Assembly (NCBI RefSeq): GCF_019308285.1
Contig: NZ_WWEM01000020.1
Span: 431,164 to 495,163, forward strand
Length of the DNA: 64,000 nt
Reading direction: 5' to 3'
DNA from: Flavobacterium quisquiliarum
Lineage (GTDB): Bacteria; Bacteroidota; Bacteroidia; Flavobacteriales; Flavobacteriaceae
Shown: one piece after another, positions 36,687 through 45,719 of the stretch
Numbering within the stretch: position 1 is the stretch's first letter
How the letters are laid out: each line of letters starts with the position of its first letter
Position numbers and translations under genes: made by a program
Notes under the pieces: model-generated
Databases searched by the model: none
Seen by the model: the letters and a program-made list of their open reading frames with translations, nothing else
Told to the model about the DNA's origin: nothing

Positions 36687-38075
36687 TTAATAGTTTCGAA
36701 GTGCTTCAATATCCTCAGCTGTTTTGGCAAGAGGCTTTCCTAACAATTTATAAGACTCTTTGGTAATTAGAAAATCTTCTTCTATACGGATACCTCCAAA
36801 ATTTCTGTACGCCTGAACTTTATCATAATTAATAAATTCACTGTATTTTTTTTCGACCTGCCATTGATCGATTAATTCTGGAATAAAATAGATTCCGGGC
36901 TCAACAGTTAAAACAAAACCTTCTTCAAGTTCTTTGGCCAGACGCAGTGATTTTAATCCAAATTCGGTGCTCTTCTTTAGAGTTTCTGTGTAGCCAACAT
37001 ATTCTTCGCCTATATTTTCCATGTCATGAACGTCCATTCCCATCATGTGACCTAAACCACATTGAAAAAATAGGGTATGCGCACCTGCAGCTACGGCTTC
37101 ATCCAAATCGCCTTTTACTAAACCAAGAGATTTCAATCCTGTTAAAATCTCCTTACACGCCGTAAGATGTGAATCTTTGAAGAAAGTTCCGGGTTTAAGA
37201 GTGGCTACAGCGGCTTCTTCAGCTTTTAAAACAATATTATAAATTTCTTTCTGCTGTGTTGTAAAGGTTTTCGAAACGGGAAAAGTTCTGGTCATATCTC
37301 CGGCATAACGCATATTGTTTTCGGCTCCACAGTCACATAAAACCAATTGTCCTTCTTTTAAGACATTACTGCCGGCATGATTGTGCAGGTATTGTCCGTT
37401 GACTGTTAGTATTGTCGGAAAAGCAAGATGACCGCCAAGACTGATTGCCGTACCTTCGACTTGTCCTGCAATTTCATATTCGGTCATTCCAGGTCTTGCA
37501 CTTTGTATTGCTTTTAAGTGCATTGCTGCCGTTATATTTACCGCTTTTTCAATCTCAATCAGTTCTTCATTCGTTTTATAAGAACGTTGTGCAATTATTG
37601 CTTTACATAATGGAATGGATGATTTTTTAGCTATTTCATTAGGATGAATATCGAGCCATGAACTTAATTTTAAAGTAATAGCAGCACGGTAAGGAGGTAG
37701 AAAATGAATCGCACGTTTCTGTTGTACAGCATTTTTAAGAACAGCTTCTACAAACGATAAAGGCTGTACAGTTGTGATTCCTGTTTTTTCTGCATCACTA
37801 TTTAATGAATCTTGTGGGCCAACCCAAACAGTTTGTTCGATTGTCAGGTTATCACCGAATAGAATTTCCAGATCAGCATCAATATCTATTATTAAAAATA
37901 AAGAAGGACGATCTATTCCAGCATAATATAAAAAACTACTGTCTTGTCTAAAATGATAAATATTATCCCGGTAGTTCATTCCGACTTCTTCATTTCCGGG
38001 AAGAATAATAAGGCCAGAACCCATTGCTTTTTTTAAGACTTGCCTTCTGTTTATATAAGTTTCTCTGCTAAACAT
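36687..38075 (-). CDS. Xaa-Pro aminopeptidase (M24B, aminopeptidase P family)
   Basis: This 462-residue enzyme lacks a signal peptide, so it is probably cytoplasmic. It would release the N-terminal residue from peptides with proline, and perhaps hydroxyproline, in second position. An N-terminal creatinase-like domain (about 1-170) is followed by the pita-bread catalytic domain with all five metal ligands recognisable: Asp in LCDCGAEN, Asp in YAGDMTRTF, His in CGLGHMMGMDVHD, Glu in TVEPGIY and Glu in GGIRIEEDF. Length and the HDMEN signature fit PepP. It is third in an operon with M1 and DPP-IV-like peptidases (30-base gap), next to the hydroxyproline genes, supporting a role in digestion of proline-rich peptides. 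Confidence 0.93.
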   Translation of the reverse strand: MFSRETYINRRQVLKKAMGSGLIILPGNEEVGMNYRDNIYHFRQDSSFLYYAGIDRPSLFLIIDIDADLEILFGDNLTIEQTVWVGPQDSLNSDAEKTGITTVQPLSFVEAVLKNAVQQKRAIHFLPPYRAAITLKLSSWLDIHPNEIAKKSSIPLCKAIIAQRSYKTNEELIEIEKAVNITAAMHLKAIQSARPGMTEYEIAGQVEGTAISLGGHLAFPTILTVNGQYLHNHAGSNVLKEGQLVLCDCGAENNMRYAGDMTRTFPVSKTFTTQQKEIYNIVLKAEEAAVATLKPGTFFKDSHLTACKEILTGLKSLGLVKGDLDEAVAAGAHTLFFQCGLGHMMGMDVHDMENIGEEYVGYTETLKKSTEFGLKSLRLAKELEEGFVLTVEPGIYFIPELIDQWQVEKKYSEFINYDKVQAYRNFGGIRIEEDFLITKESYKLLGKPLAKTAEDIEALRNY

Positions 38076-38105
38076 ATTTTTTTCAAAATGGTATTAAAAA
38101 TGATA

Positions 38106-40256
38106 TTATCTGCCTCCGCCTGGGCAGTGTTCTTTTAAGTATTGTGTGAATAATTTCGATAAATGTTCCGTAGTTCCTTCGCCTTCATTGATGCTGTGCG
38201 TACGATTTGGATAACTCATCATTTGGAATTGCTTGCCGTTTTTTACTAATTCGTTTACCAGCATTTCTGCTCCCTGATAATGCACATTATCATCGCCAGT
38301 GCCGTGAATAAGTAATAGATTTCCTTGAAGTTTATTGGCATAAGTAATAGGAGAGCCTTTTATAAAAGGTTCTTTATTTTCCTGAGGCAATCCCATATAA
38401 CGTTCCTGATAAATATTATCATACAACAATTGGTTGGGTACAGCTGCAATAGCGATTCCTGTTTTATAAATTTCAGGATATTGAAATAAAAGATTCAGTG
38501 TTGTGGAACCGCCGCCACTCCATCCCCAGACTGCGATTCGGTCTTTGTCTACAAAAGACCATTTAAGGATTTCTTTAGCCGCCATTGCCTGATCTCGGGT
38601 GTTCAGAATCCCTATGTTTTGGTAGATCGATTTGCGCCATTCAGCACCTTTTGGAACTGGAGTTCCTCTTCCATCTAAGCTAATTTGAATATACCCGTCG
38701 ACAGCAATATCTCCATCGTATAAAAAAGTACTGGCATAACCCGCGGCATCTTTTACAGTTGCGCCTGCAGGTTCTGTATAAACATAAAATAAAACAGGAT
38801 ATTTTTTAGCAGGATCAAACGGAGTTGGTTTGATCATCCAGCCGTCAAGGGTAACATTGTCAGCAGTTGTAATCTGAATCATTTCAACATTACCGCTTGC
38901 AGTCATATTACGATCAGTTTCTTTGATGGTCTTTTGAGTAGATAGATTAACCCATTCCGATATTTTTTGGTTTTTATGATTCGAAAAACGATGTTCAGCA
39001 TATTTTGCATCGGGAGATAAACGATAATTATGCGTTCCGATTTCGTTAGCAGGAGATACTTTTATTAGTTTGCCTTTTCCGTTTAATGCTGTTTTATATA
39101 AATATTGCTGTGTTGCATTGTCTGGAGAAGCTAAAAAGTAAACAAAACCATTTTTTTCGTCTACGGCTTTAATGTCTATAACATCATATTTTCCATTGGT
39201 AATCAATGTTTCTGTCTTACCATTTTTACTGATTTTGTATAAATGCTTCCAGCCATCTTTCTCAGTTAACCAAAGAAACTCTTTTCCGTTGTTAATCCAT
39301 TTCAAGCCTTCATTTTCGGTTGGTAATATGTCTATCCATGAAGTATTCTTTTCAGAATAAATTGGACTTGCTTCGCCATTTTTAGGATCGCATAAAAAGA
39401 GTTTGGCTTCATTTTGTTTGCGGTTTAATTGTTCAACCAATATCGAAGAACCATCAGGAATCCATTGCATTAATGGAATGTAATGTTGTTTTGAATCCCC
39501 TGGAACTTTTATCCATGTTGTTTGTTGTGAAGCGATATTGACAACTCCAATTTTACATGCCGAAGGATCTTGTCCAACTTTTGGATATTCAACCGGAACC
39601 GTATAAGAATATATCGAATCGGTGTTATTAATCATTAAGAAGTTTTTGATTTTGGTAGCATCAATCTGCCAAAATGCAATACTTTTTCCGTCAGGACTCC
39701 AGCGAAAACCGTCTCTGCAATTGAACTCTTCTTCGTAAGCCCAGTCAAAAGTTCCATTTATCAATCGATCTGTTCCATCAGTTGTTAAAGCTGTTTCTTT
39801 TCCGGAATTAAGGTCTTCAACATATAAATTATGCTTGCTTACATAAGCAATTGAATTGTTATCTGGAGCTAGTTTTGCAAACATCAAAGACGATTCTGGC
39901 CTGTTTTTTCCAATCTGTCGCAATTCATTTGTTTCGATATTAAAAAGCCAGTAATCGCCACGTGTTTCCAGCCTCCACACTTTTTTTGAATTGGTGTAAA
40001 TCAAAACTAATTTTTCATTTTTACTGAATTCAAAATCTTTAACTTCTAAAGCTTTTGCGCTTCCTTTTGGTGTAAGCTGTTTGGCGTCAACAATTATGTT
40101 TCTGGTAAAGTTTGGTAATTCGTACTGTATTATTTCTCCTTTTTCTGCGGTATAATAACTACTGTTATTATTCGCCCATTTTGGTTTTTGAGCATTTGCA
40201 GTCAGGAAAAAAAGTGACAGGATAAAACAGAAAAAAAGAGAGATTGTTTTCTTCAT
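38106..40256 (-). CDS. Dipeptidyl peptidase IV-like S9 serine peptidase
   Basis: This 716-residue exported enzyme is expected to release X-Pro or X-Ala dipeptides. It has a signal peptide (ends TANAQ), an eight-bladed DPP-IV-type propeller (about 40-480) including the YEEEFNCRDGFRWSPDG segment with the Glu pair that binds the substrate N-terminus, and an alpha/beta-hydrolase domain. The nucleophile is Ser580 in WGWSGGGST, the Asp is in HGTGDDNVHYQ and the His in NRTHSINEG, matching the DPP-IV order. It is 25 bases from the M1 gene and 30 from the aminopeptidase P gene, the middle of a three-peptidase operon. Confidence 0.94.
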   Translation of the reverse strand: MKKTISLFFCFILSLFFLTANAQKPKWANNNSSYYTAEKGEIIQYELPNFTRNIIVDAKQLTPKGSAKALEVKDFEFSKNEKLVLIYTNSKKVWRLETRGDYWLFNIETNELRQIGKNRPESSLMFAKLAPDNNSIAYVSKHNLYVEDLNSGKETALTTDGTDRLINGTFDWAYEEEFNCRDGFRWSPDGKSIAFWQIDATKIKNFLMINNTDSIYSYTVPVEYPKVGQDPSACKIGVVNIASQQTTWIKVPGDSKQHYIPLMQWIPDGSSILVEQLNRKQNEAKLFLCDPKNGEASPIYSEKNTSWIDILPTENEGLKWINNGKEFLWLTEKDGWKHLYKISKNGKTETLITNGKYDVIDIKAVDEKNGFVYFLASPDNATQQYLYKTALNGKGKLIKVSPANEIGTHNYRLSPDAKYAEHRFSNHKNQKISEWVNLSTQKTIKETDRNMTASGNVEMIQITTADNVTLDGWMIKPTPFDPAKKYPVLFYVYTEPAGATVKDAAGYASTFLYDGDIAVDGYIQISLDGRGTPVPKGAEWRKSIYQNIGILNTRDQAMAAKEILKWSFVDKDRIAVWGWSGGGSTTLNLLFQYPEIYKTGIAIAAVPNQLLYDNIYQERYMGLPQENKEPFIKGSPITYANKLQGNLLLIHGTGDDNVHYQGAEMLVNELVKNGKQFQMMSYPNRTHSINEGEGTTEHLSKLFTQYLKEHCPGGGR

Positions 40257-40281
40257 CGTATTTTGATTAATGATTGATTTT

Positions 40282-41952
40282 TTATTTTATATTGGTTTCC
40301 AAAACAGGATTTATATAATACATTTTAGTAATAGAAGCTACGTCAAATAAAGACTTTTGATCTTTTGCTAAGGCAATACTCTGCCATTGATCTGATGGTA
40401 CTATTTTGATTTTATCCGTATTGTTTTTTAAGGTCAGCGGTAAATTAAAACCGTTTACACAATTGCTGTAACGATAGAAAACTTTGGTCTTATCTTCATT
40501 AAAATAAAATTCAAAGTTTGGAATCTGCGTTGTGGTAAGATATTGCTCGTAAACTTTACTGTAATCAAAATTAAGCTTTTTCGATATATAATTTTCAATC
40601 TGTTTCGAATCTACCGTTTGATGATAAAACTCTTTTCCTAATCCGCGAATAATTTCTCTAAATAAGGCATCGTTATCAACTCCATGACGAATGGCATGAA
40701 GCATATTTCCTGCTTTTGGATACATATCGCCGCTTCCTTGTGCATTTACATTATAATCGGGAATAATGGGACGATCGTTTCGTATTCCTTTGCGAGTTCC
40801 GGCGTTGTATTCATCTCCGGCTTGTTTTCCAAAAATATAATCAACAAAAAGAGTTTCGCTGTAATTGGTAAATCCTTCGTGTACCCACATATCAGCCAGA
40901 TCATTTGTGGTAATGTTGTTTCCAAACCATTCGTGTCCGCTTTCATGAATAATAATAAAATCCCATTTCATTCCCCAGCCCGTTCCTGAACCATCGTTTC
41001 CACGATAGCCAGGTTTATAATGATTTCCGTAGGAAACAGCACTTTGATGTTCCATTCCGGTATGTGAGGTTTCAATTAACTGATAACCATCTTCATAAAA
41101 CGGATAAGGCCCCATCCAGTATTCAAATGCATTTAACATATTATGCACTTCTTTTGGCATGTATTTTTGAGCTTTTTCTAAATTATAATCCAAAACCCAA
41201 TAATTCAAATCTAAATTGCCTTTTTCGCCTTTATAAGTTTCTTTAAAATTGGCATATTTTCCAATGTACGGAATGATGCAATAATTACTAATCGGATTGA
41301 CAACAGCCCATTTATAAGAGGTTGTTCCGTCATTATTACTTCTCTTAAACTCTAATCTTCCGTTGGCAATTGCGGTTAAAGAATCAGGAACAGTCATCGT
41401 TAAACTTGCACCATTATTCGGTTCGTCACTTTGATGATCTTTGCACGGATACCATACAGAGGCACCAAGTCCTTGGCAGGCAACCGTCATCCACGGACGT
41501 CCTAAGGAATCTTTTGTCCAGATCCATCCTCCATCCCAAGGCGCTTTTATGGCTTCATGCACTTTTCCGCTGAAGAAAATAGCCACTTTGCTGGTAGATT
41601 TTATTTTAGATTTAGGCGTTTTAATATACCAGACACCGTTTTCCTTTGCAAAACTTAATTTCTTTCCGGATTGAATCACGCTATCAATAACCAAAGGATT
41701 CTGCAGATCAATCTGCATTTTAGTATTGCTCTTTTCTTTAAGTGTTTTATACGTTATAGTGTTGCTTCCTACTATTATTTTAGTGTCATAATCAGGTTTC
41801 ACAGTAATATCATAACGTTGTACGTCCCACCACTGTCTTTCAGGAGTTAAACTGCCTCTTAAGGTGTCTGCCAGTGTATATGGTTTTGTTTTTTGGGCAA
41901 AAGAAATGAAATTAAAACACAAAAAAACAAGAGTTAAATAGTTCCTAATCAT
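40282..41952 (-). CDS. M1-family metallopeptidase (aminopeptidase N type)
   Basis: This 556-residue exported zinc aminopeptidase has a signal peptide ending ISFAQ, an N-terminal beta-sandwich domain and a thermolysin-like catalytic domain. The full M1 zinc site is present: His336-Glu-x-x-His340 in HESGHEWFG and the third ligand Glu359 in MWVHEGFTNY, with the usual 18-residue gap. The exopeptidase motif appears as TGMEHQSAV, close to the family G-x-MEN consensus but with His for Asn. It lacks the long helical C-terminal domain of full-size PepN, as in many Bacteroidota M1 peptidases. It is the first gene of the three-peptidase operon, with a -7-like element 80 bases upstream. Confidence 0.93.
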   Translation of the reverse strand: MIRNYLTLVFLCFNFISFAQKTKPYTLADTLRGSLTPERQWWDVQRYDITVKPDYDTKIIVGSNTITYKTLKEKSNTKMQIDLQNPLVIDSVIQSGKKLSFAKENGVWYIKTPKSKIKSTSKVAIFFSGKVHEAIKAPWDGGWIWTKDSLGRPWMTVACQGLGASVWYPCKDHQSDEPNNGASLTMTVPDSLTAIANGRLEFKRSNNDGTTSYKWAVVNPISNYCIIPYIGKYANFKETYKGEKGNLDLNYWVLDYNLEKAQKYMPKEVHNMLNAFEYWMGPYPFYEDGYQLIETSHTGMEHQSAVSYGNHYKPGYRGNDGSGTGWGMKWDFIIIHESGHEWFGNNITTNDLADMWVHEGFTNYSETLFVDYIFGKQAGDEYNAGTRKGIRNDRPIIPDYNVNAQGSGDMYPKAGNMLHAIRHGVDNDALFREIIRGLGKEFYHQTVDSKQIENYISKKLNFDYSKVYEQYLTTTQIPNFEFYFNEDKTKVFYRYSNCVNGFNLPLTLKNNTDKIKIVPSDQWQSIALAKDQKSLFDVASITKMYYINPVLETNIK

Positions 41953-42030
41953 GGCATTTTAAGTTTGAAATGGTTGAAAATGTAGCTGAACTCAAAATCT
42001 TATTTCATTAAGAAAAAGAGTGTAGATTTT

Positions 42031-42038
42031 CAAAAGTA
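42031..42038 (-). promoter_or_regulatory. Candidate -7 element of the M1-S9-M24 peptidase operon
   Basis: On the minus strand the sequence is TACTTTTG, an exact TAnnTTTG match 78 bases before the M1 start codon. No -33 TTG lies 17-23 bases upstream, so an activator such as the adjacent AraC protein may be needed. Confidence 0.4.
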
Positions 42039-42115
42039 TGCAGATTTAGTATATTGAAGCTAGACTTTTATTATCCTTATATAATAGAATATTACTTAAA
42101 AAGGAGTAAAATAGG

Positions 42116-42970
42116 CTAAGACTTAATAAGGGAACTTTTAAACTCAAAAGGGGTTTTCTTTTTGATTTCTTTAAATTTTCTGTTGAAATTAGAAATATTA
42201 TTGAAACCACTAAGTTCCGAAATTTCGATAATCGATAATTCCTTGTTTTTGATAAGCAGTTTTGCAGCATGTTCAATTCGGATTTCAATCAAAAATTGGA
42301 AAAAAGTCTTTTTAGTTCGGGTTTTGAAATATTTGCAGAAAGCATTTTTGGTCATGTTGGCAATTTGGGCAATTTCGTCTAAAGTGATGTTTTTTTGATA
42401 ATGCGTCATGACAAAATCGAAAACCATCTGCATTCGTTTCCCTTCAGCATCTGTAAAAGGTTTATTGAAAACATAATTAGAAAGATGTTTTTTATCTGAT
42501 TGGCTAAAAGCTTTTAACATAGACATTAAAAGAATAAAACGATCGTATTTATCGGCTTCTTTAAACTTTTTGAACTTCCTTATAATAGATGGTTTGGCAT
42601 CTCTAATTTGTATTCCGTTTTTAATAGCTGTAAAAAAAGGTTCTACTGCGTTTAATTCCGGTAAATTAAAAAAATCTTTTCCGAATCCATTTTCGGTAAA
42701 AAAGACCGTAAGCATGACCGACATTCCTCTGCTTTCAGAAATGTCGCTTTTAAAAACGTGCGGTAAATTGCTTCCTAATATAATGATGTCGCCTTTTTGA
42801 TATTCAGTAATCATATCTCCGACTAAAATTTTGCCTTCTCCTTTCTTTATATAACTAATTTGAATTTCTTCGTGCTGATGGTATTTATCATAAAAAATAG
42901 TTTCGCAGTCTTCTTGATAGATAAATGCCTCTTCGCTTGACTTTGGGATTTTAAAAGGAAAAACTTTCAT
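42116..42970 (-). CDS. AraC-family transcriptional regulator
   Basis: This 284-residue cytoplasmic regulator has an N-terminal cupin-type ligand domain (about 10-120, with YHQHEEIQISYIKKGEGKI and KGDIIILGSNLPHVF) and a C-terminal double HTH (about 180-284, MTKNAFCKYFKTRTKKTF and SGFNNISNFNRKFKEI). It lies between the minus-strand peptidase operon and the divergent hydroxyproline operon and is well placed to control both, probably in response to hydroxyproline or a pathway intermediate (inference). The first two genes flanking it both have TAC[CT]TTTG -7 boxes without a -33 box. Confidence 0.92.
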   Translation of the reverse strand: MKVFPFKIPKSSEEAFIYQEDCETIFYDKYHQHEEIQISYIKKGEGKILVGDMITEYQKGDIIILGSNLPHVFKSDISESRGMSVMLTVFFTENGFGKDFFNLPELNAVEPFFTAIKNGIQIRDAKPSIIRKFKKFKEADKYDRFILLMSMLKAFSQSDKKHLSNYVFNKPFTDAEGKRMQMVFDFVMTHYQKNITLDEIAQIANMTKNAFCKYFKTRTKKTFFQFLIEIRIEHAAKLLIKNKELSIIEISELSGFNNISNFNRKFKEIKKKTPFEFKSSLIKS

Positions 42971-43121
42971 TACTTGGTTATTTTTTATATTTTACGGAAA
43001 GATATGAAAATTAGTAAAAGATGAATTAAAATTAATCTAGTTTTTGTTAAAATCTTACAAATGAGATAATATTGTATAGGTTTTTGATAATATTCCTAGA
43101 TAAAATTTTTACCCCCCTTGA

Positions 43122-43129
43122 TACCTTTG
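43122..43129 (+). promoter_or_regulatory. Candidate -7 element of the hydroxyproline operon
   Basis: TACCTTTG matches TAnnTTTG exactly and ends 23 bases before the DapA-fold gene start, giving a short leader. A C-tract (ACCCCCC) lies just upstream at 43111-43117; no -33 TTG is at normal spacing. The 182-base gap to the divergent AraC gene should hold its operator. Confidence 0.55.
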
Positions 43130-43152
43130 AAATAAATAAAAATAGATAAATT

Positions 43153-44067
43153 ATGAATATTCAATGGAAAGGGGTAATGCCAGCTGTTACCACAAATTTT
43201 ACAGCTGAAGACACTTTAGATTTTAAAATGTTTGAGAAAAACCTTAATTATCAATTAGATGCTGGAATAGAAGGCGTTATTCTGGGAGGAACTTTAGGAG
43301 AAGCAAGTACACTTTTAGAAGAAGAAAAACAAGACCTTATTCTTGAAACAGTTCGTATAGTTGATGGAAAGGTTCCTGTGATAATGAATATTGCAGAACA
43401 AACTACGCGCGGTGCTATTGAAGCAGCAAACAAAGCTGAAGCTAATGGAGCAAGAGGTTTAATGATGTTGCCTCCAATGCGTTACAAAGCTACCGACCAC
43501 GAAACTGTTGAATATTTTACAGAAGTTGCAAAAAGCACTTCTTTACCTATTATGATCTACAACAATCCGGTTGATTATAAGATCGAGGTAACTTTAGACA
43601 TGTTTGAAGAACTTTTAAAACTGGATAACATTCAGGCTGTTAAAGAATCTACAAGAGACATTTCTAATGTAACCAGAATCATTAATCGTTTTGGAAGCAG
43701 ATTAAAAGTCCTTACAGGAGTTGATACTTTAGGATTAGAAAGTTTACTAATGGGAGCTGACGGATGGGTTGGTGGTCTTGTAGATGCTTTTCCGGAAGAA
43801 ACAGTTGCTATTTATAAATTAGCGAAAGCTGGTAAAGTTCAGGAAGCGTTGACGATTTACCGTTGGTTTTTGCCTTTATTAGAATTGGATATCAATGCAC
43901 AATTGGTTCAAAATATTAAATTAGCGGAAGTGGGAACAGGATTAGGAACAGAATATGTACGTGCACCAAGATTACCGCTTATAGGAGCAGAAAGAGAACG
44001 AGTTTTGGCTATTATTAATGATTCATTAAAAAATAGACCAACGCTGCCAGACTATAAAAGCCTGTAA
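43153..44067 (+). CDS. DapA-fold deaminase, probable 1-pyrroline-4-hydroxy-2-carboxylate deaminase
   Basis: This 304-residue cytoplasmic TIM-barrel protein belongs to the dihydrodipicolinate synthase/N-acetylneuraminate lyase superfamily. The Schiff-base Lys164 is in IQAVKESTRD, the catalytic Tyr in IMIYNNPVDY and the substrate-loop GGTLGEASTL in strand 2. In hydroxyproline catabolism a member of this family converts 1-pyrroline-4-hydroxy-2-carboxylate to 2-oxoglutarate semialdehyde with loss of ammonia. Neighbouring epimerase, D-amino acid dehydrogenase and semialdehyde dehydrogenase genes support that role over lysine synthesis. It is the first gene of the operon, divergent from AraC. Confidence 0.85.
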   Translation: MNIQWKGVMPAVTTNFTAEDTLDFKMFEKNLNYQLDAGIEGVILGGTLGEASTLLEEEKQDLILETVRIVDGKVPVIMNIAEQTTRGAIEAANKAEANGARGLMMLPPMRYKATDHETVEYFTEVAKSTSLPIMIYNNPVDYKIEVTLDMFEELLKLDNIQAVKESTRDISNVTRIINRFGSRLKVLTGVDTLGLESLLMGADGWVGGLVDAFPEETVAIYKLAKAGKVQEALTIYRWFLPLLELDINAQLVQNIKLAEVGTGLGTEYVRAPRLPLIGAERERVLAIINDSLKNRPTLPDYKSL

Positions 44068-44133
44068 TAGAAAAGAAGTTTTTTAAAAACTTTTTTCAAT
44101 TTTAGAATTACTTAACCAAATACTATAGAATAC

Positions 44134-45717
44134 ATGATTACTGGAAAAAATTACATAGGGAGTCAGTTGTCAGCCAGCGGCGATAAAACCTTCAAAACTT
44201 TTAATCCGCAGGAAAATACAGAGAATCCTTGGCAGTTTACTGAAGCAAGTAATGAAGAAATAGAATCCGCCGTAACTCTTGCAAGCAAAGCATTTTTGAC
44301 ATTTCAGAAATCTACGGGTAAAGAGAAAGCCTTATTTCTAAGAACAATTGCAGATGAAATAGTAGCTTTAGGAGATAATCTCTTAGAGGTTTATTGTCAG
44401 GAATCGGGTTTGCCAAGAGGAAGAGCTGAAGGCGAAAGAGGAAGAACTATCGGACAATTAAATGCTTTCGCTGATTTAGTGGAAGAAGGTTCGTGGGTTG
44501 AAGCGGCAATTGACACTGCTATTCCAGACAGAGTTCCCTTGCCAAAGGTTGATCTTCGTAAAATGAAGCGTCCTTTAGGTACTGTAGTCGTTTTTGGATC
44601 CAGTAATTTTCCATTCGCGTATTCTACTGCCGGTGGCGATACCGCATCTGCATTGGCCGCTGGATGTCCGGTTATCGTAAAAAGTCATCCCATGCATGCG
44701 GGTACAGGAGAAATGGTAGCTTCGGCAGTAATTAAAGCAGCTCAAAAAACGAATATGCCAGAAGGTGTTTTTTCTAATCTGAACAGCAGCGGCATTGAAG
44801 TTGGGGTTACATTGGTAAAGCATCCTTTGGTTAAGGCAGTTGGATTTACAGGAAGTATAAAAGGCGGTCGTTCTTTATATGATTTAGCAGGACAGCGTGA
44901 AGAACCAATTCCGGTTTTTGCAGAAATGGGAAGTATAAATCCAGTTGTATTATTACCAGAAGCATTAAAACAAAATTCTGAAAAATGGGCAGTGGCATGT
45001 GCTGGTTCTGTAACATTAGGTGCAGGACAGTTTTGCACTAATCCCGGATTGATGCTCGGAATTAAAAGTGATGCTTTAAAAACGTTTACCGAACAGCTTG
45101 CCGTTGAGATTTTAAAGATTTCACCAAGTTGTATGTTAAATCCATCGATTTATAAAAATTATCAGTCCAATAATGAACTGTTAAGTTCGCAAGACGGAAT
45201 TGAAGTCGTAGCAGAATATGCTAAGACAGATAATCCTAATTACGCTTCACAAAAAATACTGACGGTTTCCGGCAAAATCTTTTTAGAAAATCCAGTTTTG
45301 CATAGAGAGGTTTTCGGCCCTTTTTCGATATTAGTGCAATGTGAAGACGAAATTGAACTGGTTGGCATCATTGAAAAACTGGAAGGACAGCTGACGGGTA
45401 GTATTTTGGCAGAAGAAAATGAAATTGAAAACTATGAAGAAGTAGTGGATGCTTTGGGTAATCGTGTCGGAAGAATAATCTTTAACGGATTACCGACAGG
45501 AGTAGAGGTATGTCCGTCGATGGTGCATGGCGGACCTTATCCTTCCTCATCAGATTCCAGATTTACAGCAGTTGGAATTGGTTCCATTAAAAGATGGGTC
45601 AGACCTTTTAGTTATCAGAATTGGCCGAATAACAAACTTCCAGAGGCACTTCAAAATGAAAACCCGCTTGGAATTTCAAGATTAGTTAATAATGTTCAAA
45701 CAAGAGATTCAATTTAA
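44134..45717 (+). CDS. 2-oxoglutarate semialdehyde (2,5-dioxovalerate) dehydrogenase
   Basis: This 527-residue NAD(P)-dependent aldehyde dehydrogenase is expected to oxidise 2-oxoglutarate semialdehyde to 2-oxoglutarate, the last step of trans-4-hydroxyproline breakdown. Catalytic Cys301 is in LGAGQFCTNPG and general-base Glu264 in VFAEMGSINP; the Rossmann part has VVFGSSNFPFAYSTAGGD and GFTGSIKGG. The length and the MGSINP/FCTNPG motifs fit the ketoglutarate-semialdehyde branch, which also serves L-arabinose and D-galacturonate oxidative routes in other bacteria. Here the hydroxyproline context decides. It ends 2 bases before the epimerase start. Confidence 0.9.
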   Translation: MITGKNYIGSQLSASGDKTFKTFNPQENTENPWQFTEASNEEIESAVTLASKAFLTFQKSTGKEKALFLRTIADEIVALGDNLLEVYCQESGLPRGRAEGERGRTIGQLNAFADLVEEGSWVEAAIDTAIPDRVPLPKVDLRKMKRPLGTVVVFGSSNFPFAYSTAGGDTASALAAGCPVIVKSHPMHAGTGEMVASAVIKAAQKTNMPEGVFSNLNSSGIEVGVTLVKHPLVKAVGFTGSIKGGRSLYDLAGQREEPIPVFAEMGSINPVVLLPEALKQNSEKWAVACAGSVTLGAGQFCTNPGLMLGIKSDALKTFTEQLAVEILKISPSCMLNPSIYKNYQSNNELLSSQDGIEVVAEYAKTDNPNYASQKILTVSGKIFLENPVLHREVFGPFSILVQCEDEIELVGIIEKLEGQLTGSILAEENEIENYEEVVDALGNRVGRIIFNGLPTGVEVCPSMVHGGPYPSSSDSRFTAVGIGSIKRWVRPFSYQNWPNNKLPEALQNENPLGISRLVNNVQTRDSI

Positions 45718-45719
45718 AT

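Noticed and set aside
43111..43129. Third copy of the AAATGCCCCCT element upstream of the hydroxyproline operon
   Set aside because: Only a C-tract is shared; there is no GACCTC at the right distance and the spacing to the -7 box differs.
43153..44067. True dihydrodipicolinate synthase for lysine synthesis
   Set aside because: The operon context (hydroxyproline epimerase, D-amino acid dehydrogenase, semialdehyde dehydrogenase) fits the deaminase branch much better.
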